Source of the DNA: Allium sativum
Taxonomy: Eukaryota; Streptophyta; Magnoliopsida; Asparagales; Amaryllidaceae
NCBI GenBank assembly: GCA_030737875.1
Contig: CM060910.1
Coordinates: forward strand, 68,704,501-68,768,500
Length of the DNA stretch: 64,000 nucleotides
Direction of reading: 5' to 3'
How positions within the stretch are numbered: the stretch's first letter is position 1; each line of letters opens with the position of its first letter. A program made the translations under genes and the position numbers. Under the pieces are notes generated by a model. The model made no database searches. It saw nothing but the letters and a program-made list of their open reading frames with translations, and was not told where the DNA came from. This document shows, piece after piece, positions 50,914-63,681 of this stretch.

Positions 50914-51389
50914 CAGGTAATTTTGGAACTTGGGCATATGTTTATTTATATGTAAAGTTGGGAATTTGTAACATGAAAATGACGGTGTATTGGATAATTG
51001 ACTTGATCACAAACATGAACATTTTTATATGTTAAACACATGAACTGATATTGGGGTTTTGGGGAAATACGACCATTAATGAACCTTTGACACGAGGTTA
51101 GACTCGGTTTGTTGTGTAAATCTGCCCCGAACCGCCCGACAAATCCAGTAGCCACAAAGTGTCAGTCTAATGTGAGAGGTCGAAGGCCAAATTGTAGGCG
51201 TAACGATTTATGACATGAGGTTAGACTCAGTTTGTGGTGTAAATCTGCCCGGAACCGCCCGACAAATCCAGTGGCCACAAAATGTACGGTCTAATGTGAG
51301 AGGTCATGATTCGTTCGTCATAATGAATGAATTAAGGAATACTAACCATAATAAGACGTGGGTATGGTTAGAGGGTTAGGTGGGATGAC

Positions 51390-51990
51390 ATGGAAATTTT
51401 ACATGTAAATGTGGACCTAACCGGTATGAGTTAAGAACACGTAAAATTTATAAATGTAGGCTCAACCAATATGATATGAATGGGTGGGTTAAGTAACGTG
51501 GCTAGGCTAATGACACTTAACCGTTATAACATGACTAGCGGATGGGTTGGGCTAACTTGAATAGGTTGATAACACCCAATCGACATAACCTAATGCGTGG
51601 TAGGGTTAAGTAAACACAAGAGGGTAACACTTAACCATTATAATATGACTGGTGGATGGGTTAAGTTAACATGCACTTAACCAATATAACGTGATGCATG
51701 GTAAGGTTAAGTAACAACAGAGGGTAACACTTAACCGTCACAACATGATAAGTAGGTGGGCTAAGTCAATGTACACTTAACCAATATGACATGACATGCG
51801 GTGGGGTTAAGTTAACACAAGGGAGAACACGTAGCCAGTATAACAAGGCTTGCGGTAGGGTTAAGTAATACAAGGAACAACACTTAACCGATATAACATG
51901 ATGTGTGGTAGGGTTAAGTAAAATATGAGAAAACACTTAACCAACTTAATGTGATGGACGGAGAGGGTTAAGTACATATCGGGTTGGTGG
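51390..51990. repeat. GGTTAAGT/ACTTAACC minisatellite
   Basis: About ten irregular 50-65 bp units, each with GGGTTAAGTAA and AACACTTAACC and a TATAACATGA spacer. The two motifs are complementary, so each unit can form a hairpin. Same array at 57560-58110. Confidence 0.88.
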
Positions 51991-53298
51991 GTAATATTAG
52001 TAAATATAGGCCCACAGACTTAACCAGTAGGAAACCCTAGTATCGGGGACCCATTTCAGCAGTAACCCAATTATGTATCATGGTACCCTGAAACTAGGCA
52101 GGGTGGGGCACGATTACTGGGCTGATTGTAAGCGGTCAAAGCGACGGCGGTGGGTGCAACAGTGTAGGTTCTAACGGAGTGTGGGCGTGCACACACTTCG
52201 GAGCAAACAAACAGGGCATTGGGGGCACCAGTAGTATAACCTATGCCTTCTAGAATTGCGTCGGGCTGCCACCATGGGTCTTGATACACCCATGGTGGGA
52301 CTAGCATAGGTATCTACAATCATTGGGGGCCTTATGACACACATAGGTAGCATAATCCCTAGGTTGGACCTAGGTGGCATAAACCCTAAATCAGAGAAGC
52401 GTTCAATAGGTATCATAATTTCTAGGTTGGACCTGGGTGGCATAAATCCTGGTTGAATCTAGGAAACGCTCGATAGAAAACCCTAGATTAGATCTAGGTA
52501 ATAAATAATAGATGTACATGTGAAAGCAACCTTAATTTCGGGGATTGGGACCACGTTATGATTTTATCATTTTATATAGATTACTAGTTGGGACCTAGTT
52601 AGGTGGTGCAGACTAAATAGATATCATTTTAATGGTGAAGCAGAGAAATCATGCGATGCTTGATAGAAATCTTGTGAAACTATACTTAGTTCATCTTGAA
52701 TGGGAAGCTTGCAATGTTATACATGACAGAAATCATATGATGTTATTTTTAGTTATCGTGCTTGTAGCTTATCTTGTCATCATGCTTATGTTTACTTTCA
52801 GTTTACTCATGCCATGTTATCTTTACCTTTTTTTATGCTGAAAGTCACTAGGACTTACTCAGTCTTTATGACTGACCCGGTTTGTTTAGCCTCTTTTTCT
52901 TCCGTTTCCCCCTTCCCTCCCCCCTACTCCCCAGGTTCACAGGGTGGGAATACAGCTTAGTTCGGATCTTACCAAGCTCCAAGGCTCTTTCATATACGTC
53001 TTGGATTTCTCTTGGCTATGGCTTACTTTGCTTTGTTGGGAAATGCTACAGTTTATTTTTATGCTTCTTTGTTTTTGAGCAAGACAGATATTTTAGCTAT
53101 GTGATTGGGTATTGGAAGTTGATGGGCTTTTGATGTAAACAATTATATTTAATAAATGATTTGAAGTACTTCCACTTTACTTTCCGCAGTTTTATATATG
53201 TCTGTCTTATAATATTTCTGTTCCAGTACCCATAATGCTCCACTGAAGTTAAGGCATTCCATTTGTGAGTGACCTTAATGGATGTGGGGTGTTACATT

Positions 53299-53310
53299 TG
53301 GTATCAGAGC
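53299..53310 (+). other. Primer-binding site, initiator Met tRNA
   Basis: TGGTATCAGAGC two bases after the 5' LTR (spacer TT). Confidence 0.92.
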
Positions 53311-53604
53311 AGAAGGTTACCAGACTGGGCAAAAGCTTTTAAAAACCTTCTAAGATTATTTTCAAACCGTTTACAAAGAAGCATTTTTCTAAAGAAAAGT
53401 TTTGTTTTACGAAAGGCATATTCCCCAAAGCCATATGCACTATCTTTTGATTCTCTCTTTGAATCTCTTCTTTCTCTCTTTGCACCAAAGTTTTGTAGGC
53501 GTACGACACAGTCAGAGGGCAAAGGAGTGCCCAACCTCCATCTGTAGTTGCAATAGTTCCATCTGCAACTAATCTTATTTCAAGCTCTGTAGGGTTGTCG
53601 TGCG

Positions 53605-53890
53605 ATGGAGGTAGCTTCCGAGAAACTTGTCAACAAGCTATACAAGGATAGTAGGAACGAGGATAAAGAACACAAGCCTAAGGATGAGAAACTTGTTGAT
53701 ATGGCTTAATCCACGAAAGAGGAGAAAGGTGAAAGGAAAGAGGCGAAGTGAAAGAATAATAAAACCCATGACAAGAGAGAATATCTTTGGTATGGTAAAA
53801 AGGGACATGTTATTAAGTATTATAGGACAAGGACAAGGGCAAAGAACAAGATCGTCGAGAGGGCAATTGTATGCTCTCACTACTAGCGTA
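53605..53890 (+). pseudogene. Decayed gag end with broken zinc knuckle
   Basis: Plus-strand frame from ATG at 53605: MEVASEKLVNKLYKDSRN, then lysine/glutamate-rich, with stops after LVDMA and KEAK, then EYLWYGKKGHVIKYYRT. The latter has the shape of a CX2CX4HX4C knuckle (GKKGH) but the cysteines are replaced. Its place after the primer site and before the protease relic fits gag. The long 5' part of gag is missing. Confidence 0.5.
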
Positions 53891-54145
53891 CCTAAGAGAG
53901 GTGATAACGTTTCTGTTAAAGGCTTAGCTTTTCTTTTTTATCATCCCATTAGAACTTTGTTTTTGTACATCGCATCCTTTTAATTCTGCTTCGATAGTTG
54001 AGTCTCTGCACCTTAGTACTAGCGTAGTAGAGGATCCCATTTTATCCTCAAAATCCTGTTAGGGAATCGGCTCATTTATTCATGACTTGTTTGGATTTGA
54101 GAATGTCTATGCTAAATGTTGAGTTTAGAAGTAATGCACATGTTT

Positions 54146-54240
54146 TTGGGCAATGGCTTGATTCTAGGGATGGAGTGGTTGTCCAGAAATGATGCCATTC
54201 TCGAGTATGAAAAGAGGGTAGTTAGACTCTTGACTTGCCT
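54146..54240 (+). pseudogene. Relic of retrotransposon aspartic protease region
   Basis: Frame reads GLILGMEWLSRNDAILEYEK. ILGM(D/E)WL is the signature just after the active site in Ty3/gypsy protease. The upstream DTGA-like catalytic motif is not seen and flanking frames are full of stops, so it is dead. Confidence 0.6.
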
Positions 54241-55543
54241 CGGTAATATCCTCGAAGTCTAGTGTAACCCTTAGGGTTCTGCCATGCTTAGTTACCTAGA
54301 ATATCCTGATACGTTTATCAATTCGCTCGAGTAGTGTTCGTCACTATGGCGAATGGTTCATTTATGCATGAATTATAGAAAATCACCTTAGTAAGTACAC
54401 TTGGCAACATGGTTGGCATTTGTTTATTTTCAAGAGATAGTTCATTTATGTGGAATACCTTCTAGTAAGTGAACGAGATCCGAGATTCACTAGTGAATTT
54501 TAGAGATCTTGAGTACGCAGTTATGTTTGAGCCGAGTATACTAGAAGGAGTATAAGGGAAAATGGGATGAGAGACAACAGTGAAATGAGTCCCAACTCAT
54601 GTTTTGGAAACAAGAATTAAGAAGCTACGAAATTATGAAGTTAAAAACGGCCAAAGCACAATGGAGTTAAGCTCAAGGAAATGCGACTTAGAAGATTGAA
54701 GACTAGATACGCGCATCATATCTCTTTTTAAGAGTATATCCTTGATCCCTCTTTTCCTGTAGAGCTTACTTGTATGCTATCTTTTAAGTATATCCTCTCG
54801 GTCATATTCTCAATCCTATTTCTGTTGCAAAACCCCATAGGGATCATCTGTTAGTAATACATGTTGGGGCTTGAGGGTGTCCGTTGGGTTGAGTAATTCT
54901 TTGGGCGTCAGCCTGATGTTGATTCTGGTCTTTGAGGCTGGTGCTTAGGGAGTTCTTCTCCTAATCAGTATATATGTGACGTAGATTTCCAGTTTTGACA
55001 TTGCCTAATGGGAACAAAGGTTTTACTTGCTTCTATCGTTCAACTATATCTTTAGGTAGGAACAATTGGGTGTAAACATGTGTTTGAGACATGTTTATGA
55101 TTGATGGTTGCAAGTGGTTGCAAGTGGCTGCTAGTGGTTGCTCATGATTGCATAACACACATTAGGCACTAGATTAGCTCAGACACATTTCCATATTGCA
55201 TGTGCATGTGTGATTCTACTTGTTTATGGATGAAACTGGATGTGTTATCATATGGATGATGCATATGGATGGAAGTTTGTGCACACATATAGTGTTTATG
55301 TGACTAGGAATATTTGCATACATGTCGGACTCATTGCACTAAGCATATTTTGCATTAAAGAGATCAATCAGGCCTGATCATTTGCATTAGATAAGGAACA
55401 TATACACACAATTTCTGCATATGTTCATACAGCATTAGAAATCTCTTAAGGACAATGGATGCCTGTGATTGATGATTGAGTAGATGGATGATTGGATGGA
55501 AGGACACATTCTTCTTAACTTGAAGATTTCGGGGACGAAATCC
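54241..55543 (+). other. Degenerate internal stretch of the level-2 element
   Basis: No reverse transcriptase or integrase motif seen. Contains a short GGTTGCAAGTGGTTGCTAGT-like tandem run (55105-55150). Probably eroded pol and spacer. Confidence 0.5.
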
Positions 55544-55559
55544 TTTAAGGAGGGGAGAA
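55544..55559 (+). other. Polypurine tract
   Basis: TTTAAGGAGGGGAGAA just before TGTAACAACCCG of the 3' LTR, preceded by GGGGACGAAATCC. Confidence 0.9.
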
Positions 55560-55938
55560 TGTAACAACCCGAATTTTAATAACATGTTAAAACAAGAAAT
55601 CAAGGTATAATTAATTTTAAAAATTAGAATCAAGGGAAACGGGTTACGCCATTGCGTTCATCTCGAAATTTTACATGAAATAGAGTCCGAGTTTTCGAAA
55701 ATCGGAGTCCGGATGAAGAAGTTATGGCCTGTACAAGTTTCAGTAGTTTTCAGGCAGCACTGGACCAGGGGTTCGACCATAGCGTCGACCTACCCTCCCC
55801 AGTTCGACCATAGTGTCGACCTCCCCCCTACAGGTCGACCTGTTTTGACCCAGAACTCATTTTTGAAGCCTGAGACGTGTTTTGACGGTCCGTATTGATT
55901 CCAGGGTTAATCTAAGGGCCTAAACTAGTTGCTACACC

Positions 55939-55946
55939 TATAAAAA
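55939..55946 (+). promoter_or_regulatory. Candidate LTR TATA box
   Basis: TATAAAAA, 3' LTR copy of 36167-36174. Confidence 0.55.
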
Positions 55947-57559
55947 CACCCTTAGACCTAACCTAATTCATATCAAATCATTCTTACACTATTATGCTGC
56001 TGAACTCCCTCTTGAACCATGGTCGCCGCCCGCAAATTAAAGAACAAGCATTCAAACTCAATCCAATTCGAAGATTAAAGCTTCTACAATGATTCAAGAC
56101 AATAAATCAACAACGCCACAACATTTTTGCAACAAATTCAGTTTCTAATTCACCAACCATGCTCTGTAAGTGCTAGTTGCTTTTAGATTTAAATATTTAA
56201 TTATAATATGGCGATGGAATAAAGTGGAATTGAATTTAAGTATGTTTATTTGATTCGGACCCATTCCTGTTGCTTCTTGAATCTTAGGTTCTTGAGACTT
56301 GTCTATCTTTATTCTCATGTCAAGTCCATGATCTATTCAGCCCGTTGTAAATCAATTTTCTTGATTCATGTTGAATTTATTATCCAGTTGTAATCTTTAT
56401 GCCTGCAATGATGTTTTTCTCTCTGATCTTATTTTTATGCAAAATTCTATCTTCCCCTATTTATTTTCTTTTGATGAACCTAGGTCACTTTCGGACCTAG
56501 GCCTAAACCGCGATTTGCGTACGATTGAATACGTGGAAATATGGGAATGTTGTCTATATTGGATATATATGTTCGGTAAAATTGATGGCATAACATGAAA
56601 TTGGAAATTTGGGGTATTGTCAATATAATTGAAATTGCAAGTTTGGCCGTTGGCATAATTGAATTGGCATGAAGTGGGATAATGAATTAGCATGTAAATC
56701 AAATCACGAGTTCAAGCCTTTGTAAATTAAATCAAAGGATTAAGTTTATGATTGGGCATATGTAGAATTGGGAGTTTGAATATAAAAGCGATTGTAAATT
56801 TGATAATTGGCATAAATATGTATTATGAACTTGGGTTGTTGGCGTGTGTTGTAATAAAAAAAAAGATTATAGTTTGGGATAACTACATCATGAATCATGA
56901 TTTGGGTTTATTTGGACATGAGATTCGATACATGTAATCTTGGCTAGAACTTGATATGGGTAAAATGGCATAAACTTGGCATACATGTAAATAGGCAAGA
57001 ATTGGACATATGTAAACTGACTAGAATTGGGTATATATATATATATATATAAATTGGCAGGTAATTTTGGAACTTGGGCATATGTTTATTTATATGTAAA
57101 GTTGGGAATTTGGAACATGAAAATGACGGTGTATTGGATAATTGACTTGATCACAAACATGAACATTTTTATATGTTAAACACATGAACTGATATTGGGG
57201 TTTTGGGGAAATACGACCATTAATGAACCTTTGACCCGAGGTTTGACTCGGTTTGTGGTGTAAATCTGCCCCGAACCGCCCGACAAATCCAGTAGCCACA
57301 AAGTGTCAGTCTAATGTGAGAGGTCGAACGCCAAATTGTAGGCGTAACGATTTATGACACGAGATTAGACTCAGTTTGTGGTGTAAATCTGCCCGGAACC
57401 ACCGGCAAATCCAGTGGCCACAAAATGTACGGTCTAATGTGAGAGGTCATGATTCGTTCGTCATAATGAATGAATTAAGGAATACTAACCACGATAAGAC
57501 GTGGGTATGGTTTGAGGGTTAGGTGGGATGACATGGAAATTTGACATGTAAATGTGGAC

Positions 57560-58110
57560 CTAACCGGTATGAGTTAAGAACATGTAAAACTTATAAATGT
57601 AGGCTCAACCAATATGATATGAATAGGTGGGTTAAGTAACGTGGCTAGGCTAATGACACTTAACCGTTATAACATGACTAGCGGATGGGTTGGGCTAACT
57701 TGAATAGGTTGATAACACCCAATCGACATAACCTGATGCGTGGTAGGGTTAAGTAAACACACGAGGGTAACACTTAACCATTATAATATGACTGGTAGAT
57801 GGGGTTAAGTTAACATGCACTTAACCATTATAACGTGATGCATGGTAATGTTAAGTAACAACAGAGGGTAACACTTAACCGTCACAACATGATAAGTAGG
57901 TGGGCTATGTCAATGTACACTTAACCAATATGACATGACATGCGGTGGGGTTAAGTTAACACAAGAGAGAACACTTAGCCAGTATAACAAGGCTTGCGGT
58001 AGGGTTAAGTAATACAAGGAACAACACTTAACCGATATAACATGATGTGTGTTAGGGTTAAGTAAAACAAGAGAAAACACTTAACCAACTTAACGTGATG
58101 GACGAAAAGG
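57560..58110. repeat. GGTTAAGT/ACTTAACC minisatellite, 3' LTR copy
   Basis: Same unit order as 51390-51990, with small indels. Confidence 0.88.
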
Positions 58111-60279
58111 GTTAAGTACATATCGGGTTGGTGGGTAATATTAGTAAATATTGGCCCACAAACTTAACCAGTAGGAAACCCTAGTAACGGGGACTCATTT
58201 CAGCAGTAACCAAATTAGGTATCATGGTACCCTGAAACTAGGCAGGGTGGGGCACGATTACTGGGCTGATTGTAAGCGTTCAAAGCGACGGCGGTGGGTG
58301 CAACAGTGTAGCTACTAACGGAGTGCGGGCGTGCACACACTTCGGAGCAGACAAACAGGGCACTGGGGGCACCAGTAGTATAACCTATGCCTTCTAGAAT
58401 TGCGTCGGGCCGCCACCATGGGTCTTGATACACCCCATGGTGGGACCAGCATAGGTATCTACAATCATTGGGGGCCGTATGACACACATAGGTAGCATAA
58501 TCCCTAGGTTGGACCTAGGTGGCATGAATCCTGGTTGAATCTAGGAAGCGCTCGATAGAAAACCCTAGATTAGATCTAGGTAATAAATAATAGATGTACA
58601 TGTGAAAGAAACCTTAATTTCGGGGATTGGGATCACGTTATGATTTTATCATTTTATATAGATTACTAGTTGGGACACTAGTTAGGTGGTGCAGAGCAAA
58701 TAGATATCATTTTAATGGTGAAGCAGAGAAATCTTGCAATGCTTGATAGAAATCTTGCGAAACTATACTTTGTTCATCTTGAATGGGAACCTTGCAATGT
58801 TATACATGACAGAAATCCTATGATGTTATTCTTAGTTATCGTGCCTGTAGCTTATCTTGTCATCATGCTTATGTTTGCTTTCAGTTTACTCATGCCATGT
58901 TATGTTTACCTGTTTTTATGCTGAAATTCACTAGGACTTACTCGGTCATTATGACTGAACCGGTTTGTTTTGCCTCGTTTTCTTCTGTTTCCTCCCTCCC
59001 CCCCAGGTTCACAGGGTGGGAATACAGCTTAGTTCGGATCATACCAAGCTCCAAGGCTCTTTCATGTATGGCTTGGATTTCTCTTGGCTATGGCTTACTT
59101 TGCTTTATTGGGGAATGCTACAGTTTATTTTTATGCTTATTTGTTTTTTAGCAAGGCAGATATTTTAGCTATGTGATTGGGTATTGGAAGGTGATGGGCT
59201 TTTATTGTAAACAATTATATTTAATAAATGATTTGAAGTACTTCCACTTTACTTTCCGCTGTTTTATATATGTCTGTCTTGTAATATTTCTGTTCCAGTA
59301 CCCATAATGCTCCACTGAAGTTAAGGCATTCCCTTTGTGAGTGACCTTAACGGATGTGGGGTATTACAAGAGGGATGGAAGAGGGAAAGTTTTGAAATTG
59401 ACGTAGGATTTTAAGTTTTGTGGTGAGGAAGTTTGGATTGAAGGACAATGCGGTGGCAATGAGGAACAAGATTTTTATGTTCTGAAGGAAAAATGAAGAT
59501 TGGATGCGGGTTGGTATTTTGGGAGGAGATGGGCCGTTAAAATTCAAGTGAGGCCCAATTATAAAAAAATAAACTAAGTTATTTTAATTCAAATTGATAT
59601 GTAAACTTGTTAACACCATATCTCTTTCATACATCATCAGTTTTACAAACTGTTTGTCACGTTGGGATCGTAGGGATGGACACGACAAATGGAACTGACT
59701 GGGAGTGGATGGGAGCTCGTTTGAATTTATGGCGGAATAAATTGTTTGATTCAAATCAAACAACGGTTTATCGTTCTTTAACGATGAACTGCACTTGTGA
59801 GTAAAACTCACCAACTCTGAACAGTTCTATTTTTACAACGTATTCTTAGAACTGATAATTATCTGTTGATTGTTGTGTGTTAACTGTTTGGTTGAATTGC
59901 TTATGTATTGGTTGAAATTATAGATAACGATATATATTTATATATATTTTTAATCAAATATCGATTCTGTTTATCAGAATAATTCATATCAAAGTGAAAT
60001 CGATGTTATTATATTGTTTAACATCTGTGGATGCAGGGAAACAGGTCGGAGGAATCCAACTGGATTCCTCAACATTTTTTTTGTTTTTTTATATATTGTG
60101 TATATGATGTGATATATAATCTGTTGTTGATTATATGTGTTTGAATGGTATCAATCACCGTTGTTTGATATTCTAAATACCGTAAGAAATACTGGGATGT
60201 AGAAAAGGGATTTTCAAAGTATATTTGAAAATAATTTATTTATATAAAATCAATGGATTATATATATATAAAAAAGAAA

Positions 60280-60760
60280 AAAAGAAATAAGTATAAAATC
60301 AAATATAGAGGAAATATATTTGTAAATCAAATATAGGGGAATTATATTTGTAAAACAAATATAAAGGAAAATATTTGTTAAACAAATAGAAAGAGAAATA
60401 TTTGTGAACCATTTACAAATAAAATCGAAAGAGAAATATTTATAAACCATTTACAAATAGAATAGAGATAAAAAGGAAATATTTGTAGAAAATTTACAAA
60501 AGATTAAATAGGATTTATTTATTTATTTAGGGAATAAATAAAAGTAAAGGAGTTATTTATTTAGGGAATAAATAAAAGGAAATGGAATTTATTTATTGGT
60601 AGAAATTAAATAAAAGGAAAAGGAATATTTATTTGTTAAATAAATAGAATAGAATAAAAGGAGATATTTATTTGTTAAATAAATAGAATTTTATAAAGGA
60701 AATATTTATATGAAATAAATATAAACAAATAGGAAAGGAATTAATCAAGGTAAAAGGAGT
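60280..60760. repeat. AT-rich palindromic minisatellites in the level-1 LTR
   Basis: First AAATATTTGT(A/T)AA(C/A)CAAATA units, then AAATAAATAGAAT/TTTATTTGTTAAATAAA units. Both have self-complementary arms. Confidence 0.8.
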
Positions 60761-60779
60761 TAATTCAAAGGAGTTAATC

Positions 60780-61950
60780 TGAATGAGTTAATCGAAATAG
60801 AGATAATCGAATATTAGTTATTCGATTAGAGTTAATCAAATAGAGTAAATTAATTTGAATTGACCAGTTAGAGTTAATCAATTAGGGTTGACCAGTTAAA
60901 ACTAACCAGTTAGGGTTGACTAGTTAGAGTTAATCAATCAGAGTTAATAGATTAGAGTTAGAATTAATCGAAGTAGAGTTCATCGAACATAGTAAATCAA
61001 TTAGGGTTTAATTGAATATTAGTTATTCAATTAGAGTTGATCGAATATAGTTATTGAGATAGAGTTAATCAAACTTAGTTACTCAGGATAAGTTGCCATT
61101 TCGTACGACTGCTAGCGTAATTCGCAGGGCTGCAGATAGCCGACGGCGGTCGAATGTTTCCTGAGGGAATCAGGCGTAACCATTGTGATCGCTGCGATCT
61201 AGAGTCAGGCGAATGGAGTTAAATCGAATATTAGTTATTTGATAGGAGTTAATCAAGTTAAGTTAAGATTGAATAAGAGAGGTAACCAGTTAGAATTAAT
61301 CAGTTAGAGTTGACCAGTTAGAGTAAATCAGTTATGGTTGATCGGATAGAGTTAACCAGTTAGAGTTGAAGTTAATTAGTTAGAGTTAACCAATTAGATT
61401 TATTCAAATGGAGTTAATCGAGTAGAGTTATCGAATATCACTTACTTGAAGTAGAGTTATCGAATATAGCGTATTCGAGAGAAGAGTAATCGAATATATT
61501 TTATTCAAGAGAAGAGAAATCGGATATAGTTCATTCGAGAAGAACTATCGAATATAAGTTATTCGAAGTGAGATTATCGAATATAAGTTATTCGAAGTGA
61601 GACAATCAACTATAAGTTATTCGAAGTGAGATAATCAAATATAAGTTATTTGAAGTGAGATAATCGAATATAAGTTATTCTAAAGGAGTTAAACGAATAT
61701 AGGTTATTCGAATAGAATTAAAGGAGTTAATCGAATATAGTTTATTCGAAAGGAGTTAAGTAAGGAGTTAAGTAAAAAGAGTTAATCGATTAGAGTTAAA
61801 TCAATAGAGTTAATCGAATATAGTTTATTCAATGAAAGGTTTCCGAATCTAGTTATTCGTAAGAGAGATTATCAAATATAGTTATTCGAAGGGAGGAGTT
61901 ATCGAATAGAGATTTATTCGAACGAGAGTTATGTAAGGAAGTTTGTTAAA
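60780..61950. repeat. TTCGAATA minisatellite inside the level-1 LTR
   Basis: More than 40 irregular units such as AGTTAATCGAATATAGTTATTCG, with variants (ACCAGTTAGAGTTAATCA at 60880-60960 and 61280-61390). Shows that the minisatellite belongs to the LTR itself. Broken by a GC-rich island at 61089-61212. Confidence 0.9.
61089..61212. other. GC-rich island within the minisatellite
   Basis: About 124 bp with motifs such as CGCAGGGCTGCAGATAGCCG and GATCGCTGCGATC, unlike the AT-rich array on both sides and not repeated elsewhere in the window. No terminal repeat or target duplication seen. Origin unknown. Confidence 0.5.
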
Positions 61951-63251
61951 GGTTTAAAAGATAAACTTTGACTATTTCGAAGTTAAAACGTTGTTCAGTT
62001 AAGGTCTGAGAGGTAATTATACGCCAACTTGATTGACTTCCTTCTTAACTAAGAAATGGTAAGGTTTGATAGTGAAAGAGTTTTGGAAATGTTTTCCAAA
62101 CGAGAATCAGAAATGTTTTATGATAATAGAAAATAAGAAATTAGAATATATGGAAACAGGAGATAAGTAAATTAACGAACTAAAGAGATAAATGTTAAAT
62201 GAGGATTGATCGATATAATTTCCATCTAGAAACAATATCGTTATTTGCACACCTGTTTTTCTTTGATAGTTAACTCACCGACTATCGAAGTTTTGACCAT
62301 TTTAATGTTGTTAATATGGAAAGACCGGTTGGATTATTATCCGAAGAACCACTTTGTACTGGCATAAGCGTTGCGAATCATATATGCCAAAGAAAATTGA
62401 AGACGAGTAAAGTGCAAGGGCTATTGTATAAATCTTAGATAACAGTGCCTAAGATGGATATACTGAATAGTGCCTTTGGTTTGTCCAGTCTCAGGACAAC
62501 TTGTATGGACGAAGGTCTGACAGGGTATATCTGGTAGATCACGTGAGTTGATCGTTTCAAACATATTTACGTTGGTGGCGGAGGAATTCGTTTCTCTTAG
62601 CTTTATACCCGTGGTATTTTTGGATAAGTCAATTTGTGATTTGGCGGGTATGACGATGTGACATTCTAAGTGAATGAAGATGTGGCATGTAAAAGATAAG
62701 CGTAGCTTCTAGCCTCACATCCGGTAAATGACAGAAATCGGGCAGGAGCATGACTATGTAGGTCGCACCTATTAGGGTGTATAATCACCTGATCTAGAGT
62801 TTCATTTACTTATAAAAATCTATTGTTGATGCTGTCCCATTCGGGAAATGGTTGCTGATCCCAACCGTTGGTGATATACATTCGATACACTCAAGTGAAA
62901 TGAGTGGTCGGTCATGTGCGGTCGGCTTGCAAGATGTTCTTCTTGAACTCAGTGTATTCCTCTCTAGAGGTACACTAGCGAAAGGTGGTTCCATACCTTG
63001 TCATAATTGGAAATCCATTACCCAATACATGCTTGCGGTTTTGATTATATACTATATATGCAAATGTGAGATGAAAGCGTTTCTGCTAGATGATTATTAT
63101 ATTGTGGTTGATAAACATGATTGTAATATCAAAAAGTTTTTGATATAAAGATAATTTGGATTCTCATAAGGGAAAAACCCGTTCCGTTATACGGCGTAGT
63201 CTTATGAGATATCATTTTCTTGCTTAAACTGTTTAAACTGTTTTACTCATA

Positions 63252-63330
63252 CCAGTCCCATGACTGACCCGGAGTTTATTTTGTTTTGTCTTCCCTAAAC
63301 TCTTGGGTGCCCAATTTTGTACGGGTAGTC
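63252..63330 (+). promoter_or_regulatory. Shared LTR 3'-proximal block
   Basis: CCCATGACTGACCCGGAGTT, T-rich gap, CTCTTGGGTGCCC, TACGGGTAGTC; level-1 LTR copy. Confidence 0.55.
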
Positions 63331-63681
63331 AAGTAGTCGGGATTTACAGATACTTGAAGAGCTGGAGCAGGAAGCTTCAGAATTATATAGCTATGGTTAT
63401 TTTCCGCTGCGTTGTAAGTGCTGTACTTTGGTAATGATATGTATATTCAAGTACAGATTTATATTTCAAAGTTATGTTATATATTATATGTTATTCGTTC
63501 TGCTGTGAGGTTCGTGTTACTCTGATGTTGTGTTGTTCTTCTTCTATTCTAAATTTCCATCTTATCTATTCTCACCCTCTAATTTCTTTCATTAACTTCT
63601 GGTATTTTTCGATGTTTGGTTAGTCGTCATGAGTTTATGTCGATAACCAAAGTTGCTAAAAAACCGGGTCGTTACATGTCC

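Larger units (their letters stand above)
35780..53296 (+). repeat. 5' LTR of the level-2 element, interrupted
   Basis: TGTAACAACCCG at 35780 to GGTGTTACA at 53296, with 36822-50456 being the nested element plus one copy of its CATAA duplication. Uninterrupted sequence across the site is seen in the 3' LTR at 56570-56610 (GATGGCATAACATG). Confidence 0.88.
35780..59368 (+). mobile_element. Level-2 LTR retrotransposon with degenerate gag/protease
   Basis: Perfect 5-bp target duplication AGAGG (35775-35779, 59369-59373). The 5' LTR (35780-36821 plus 50457-53296, about 3882 bp) is split by the level-3 element; the 3' LTR is 55560-59368 (3809 bp). The internal region is 53297-55559 (2263 bp) with an initiator-Met primer site, decayed gag and protease relics and a polypurine tract before the 3' LTR. 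The LTRs differ at about 30 places in the first ~1040 bp by eye (about 3%), plus an extra ~80-bp near-duplicate (52365-52445) and an 11-bp difference. Ty3/gypsy-type from the ILGMEWL motif and the GGGGACGAAAT lead-in. No reverse transcriptase remains. Confidence 0.87.
55560..59368 (+). repeat. 3' LTR of the level-2 element, 3809 bp
   Basis: TGTAACAACCCG to GGGTATTACA. Uninterrupted copy of the LTR split at 36821/50457. Its TATA box is at 55939-55946, its (TA)n run at 57032-57050 and its GGTTAAGT array at 57560-58110. It ends directly at the AGAGG duplication. Confidence 0.9.
34075..63676 (+). mobile_element. Level-1 solo LTR (about 6.0 kb once inserts are removed)
   Basis: Starts TGTAATGACCCGC at 34075 and ends CCGGGTCGTTACA at 63676. 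Flanks TGTTC (34070-34074) and TGTCC (63677-63681) form a 5-bp target duplication with one change. Without the level-2 element it is 1705 + 4303 bp. It has one LTR only. Order: conserved module (34345-34560), TATA box (35140), leader, [level-2 insertion at 35780], second leader part, AT array (60280-60760), TTCGAATA array (60780-61950) with a GC-rich island, and the shared block (63252-63330). The same family as 36822-43095, judged from the matching 3' third (for instance 62840-62960 versus 42250-42360). Confidence 0.82.

Noticed and set aside
51390..51990. Telomere-like repeats (GGTTAAG)
   Set aside because: Units are 50-65 bp and not TTTAGGG; no head-to-tail heptamers.
53304..53534. Overlapping open frames just after the level-2 primer site on both strands
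   Set aside because: This is the untranslated leader of the element; neither frame resembles gag and both are short.
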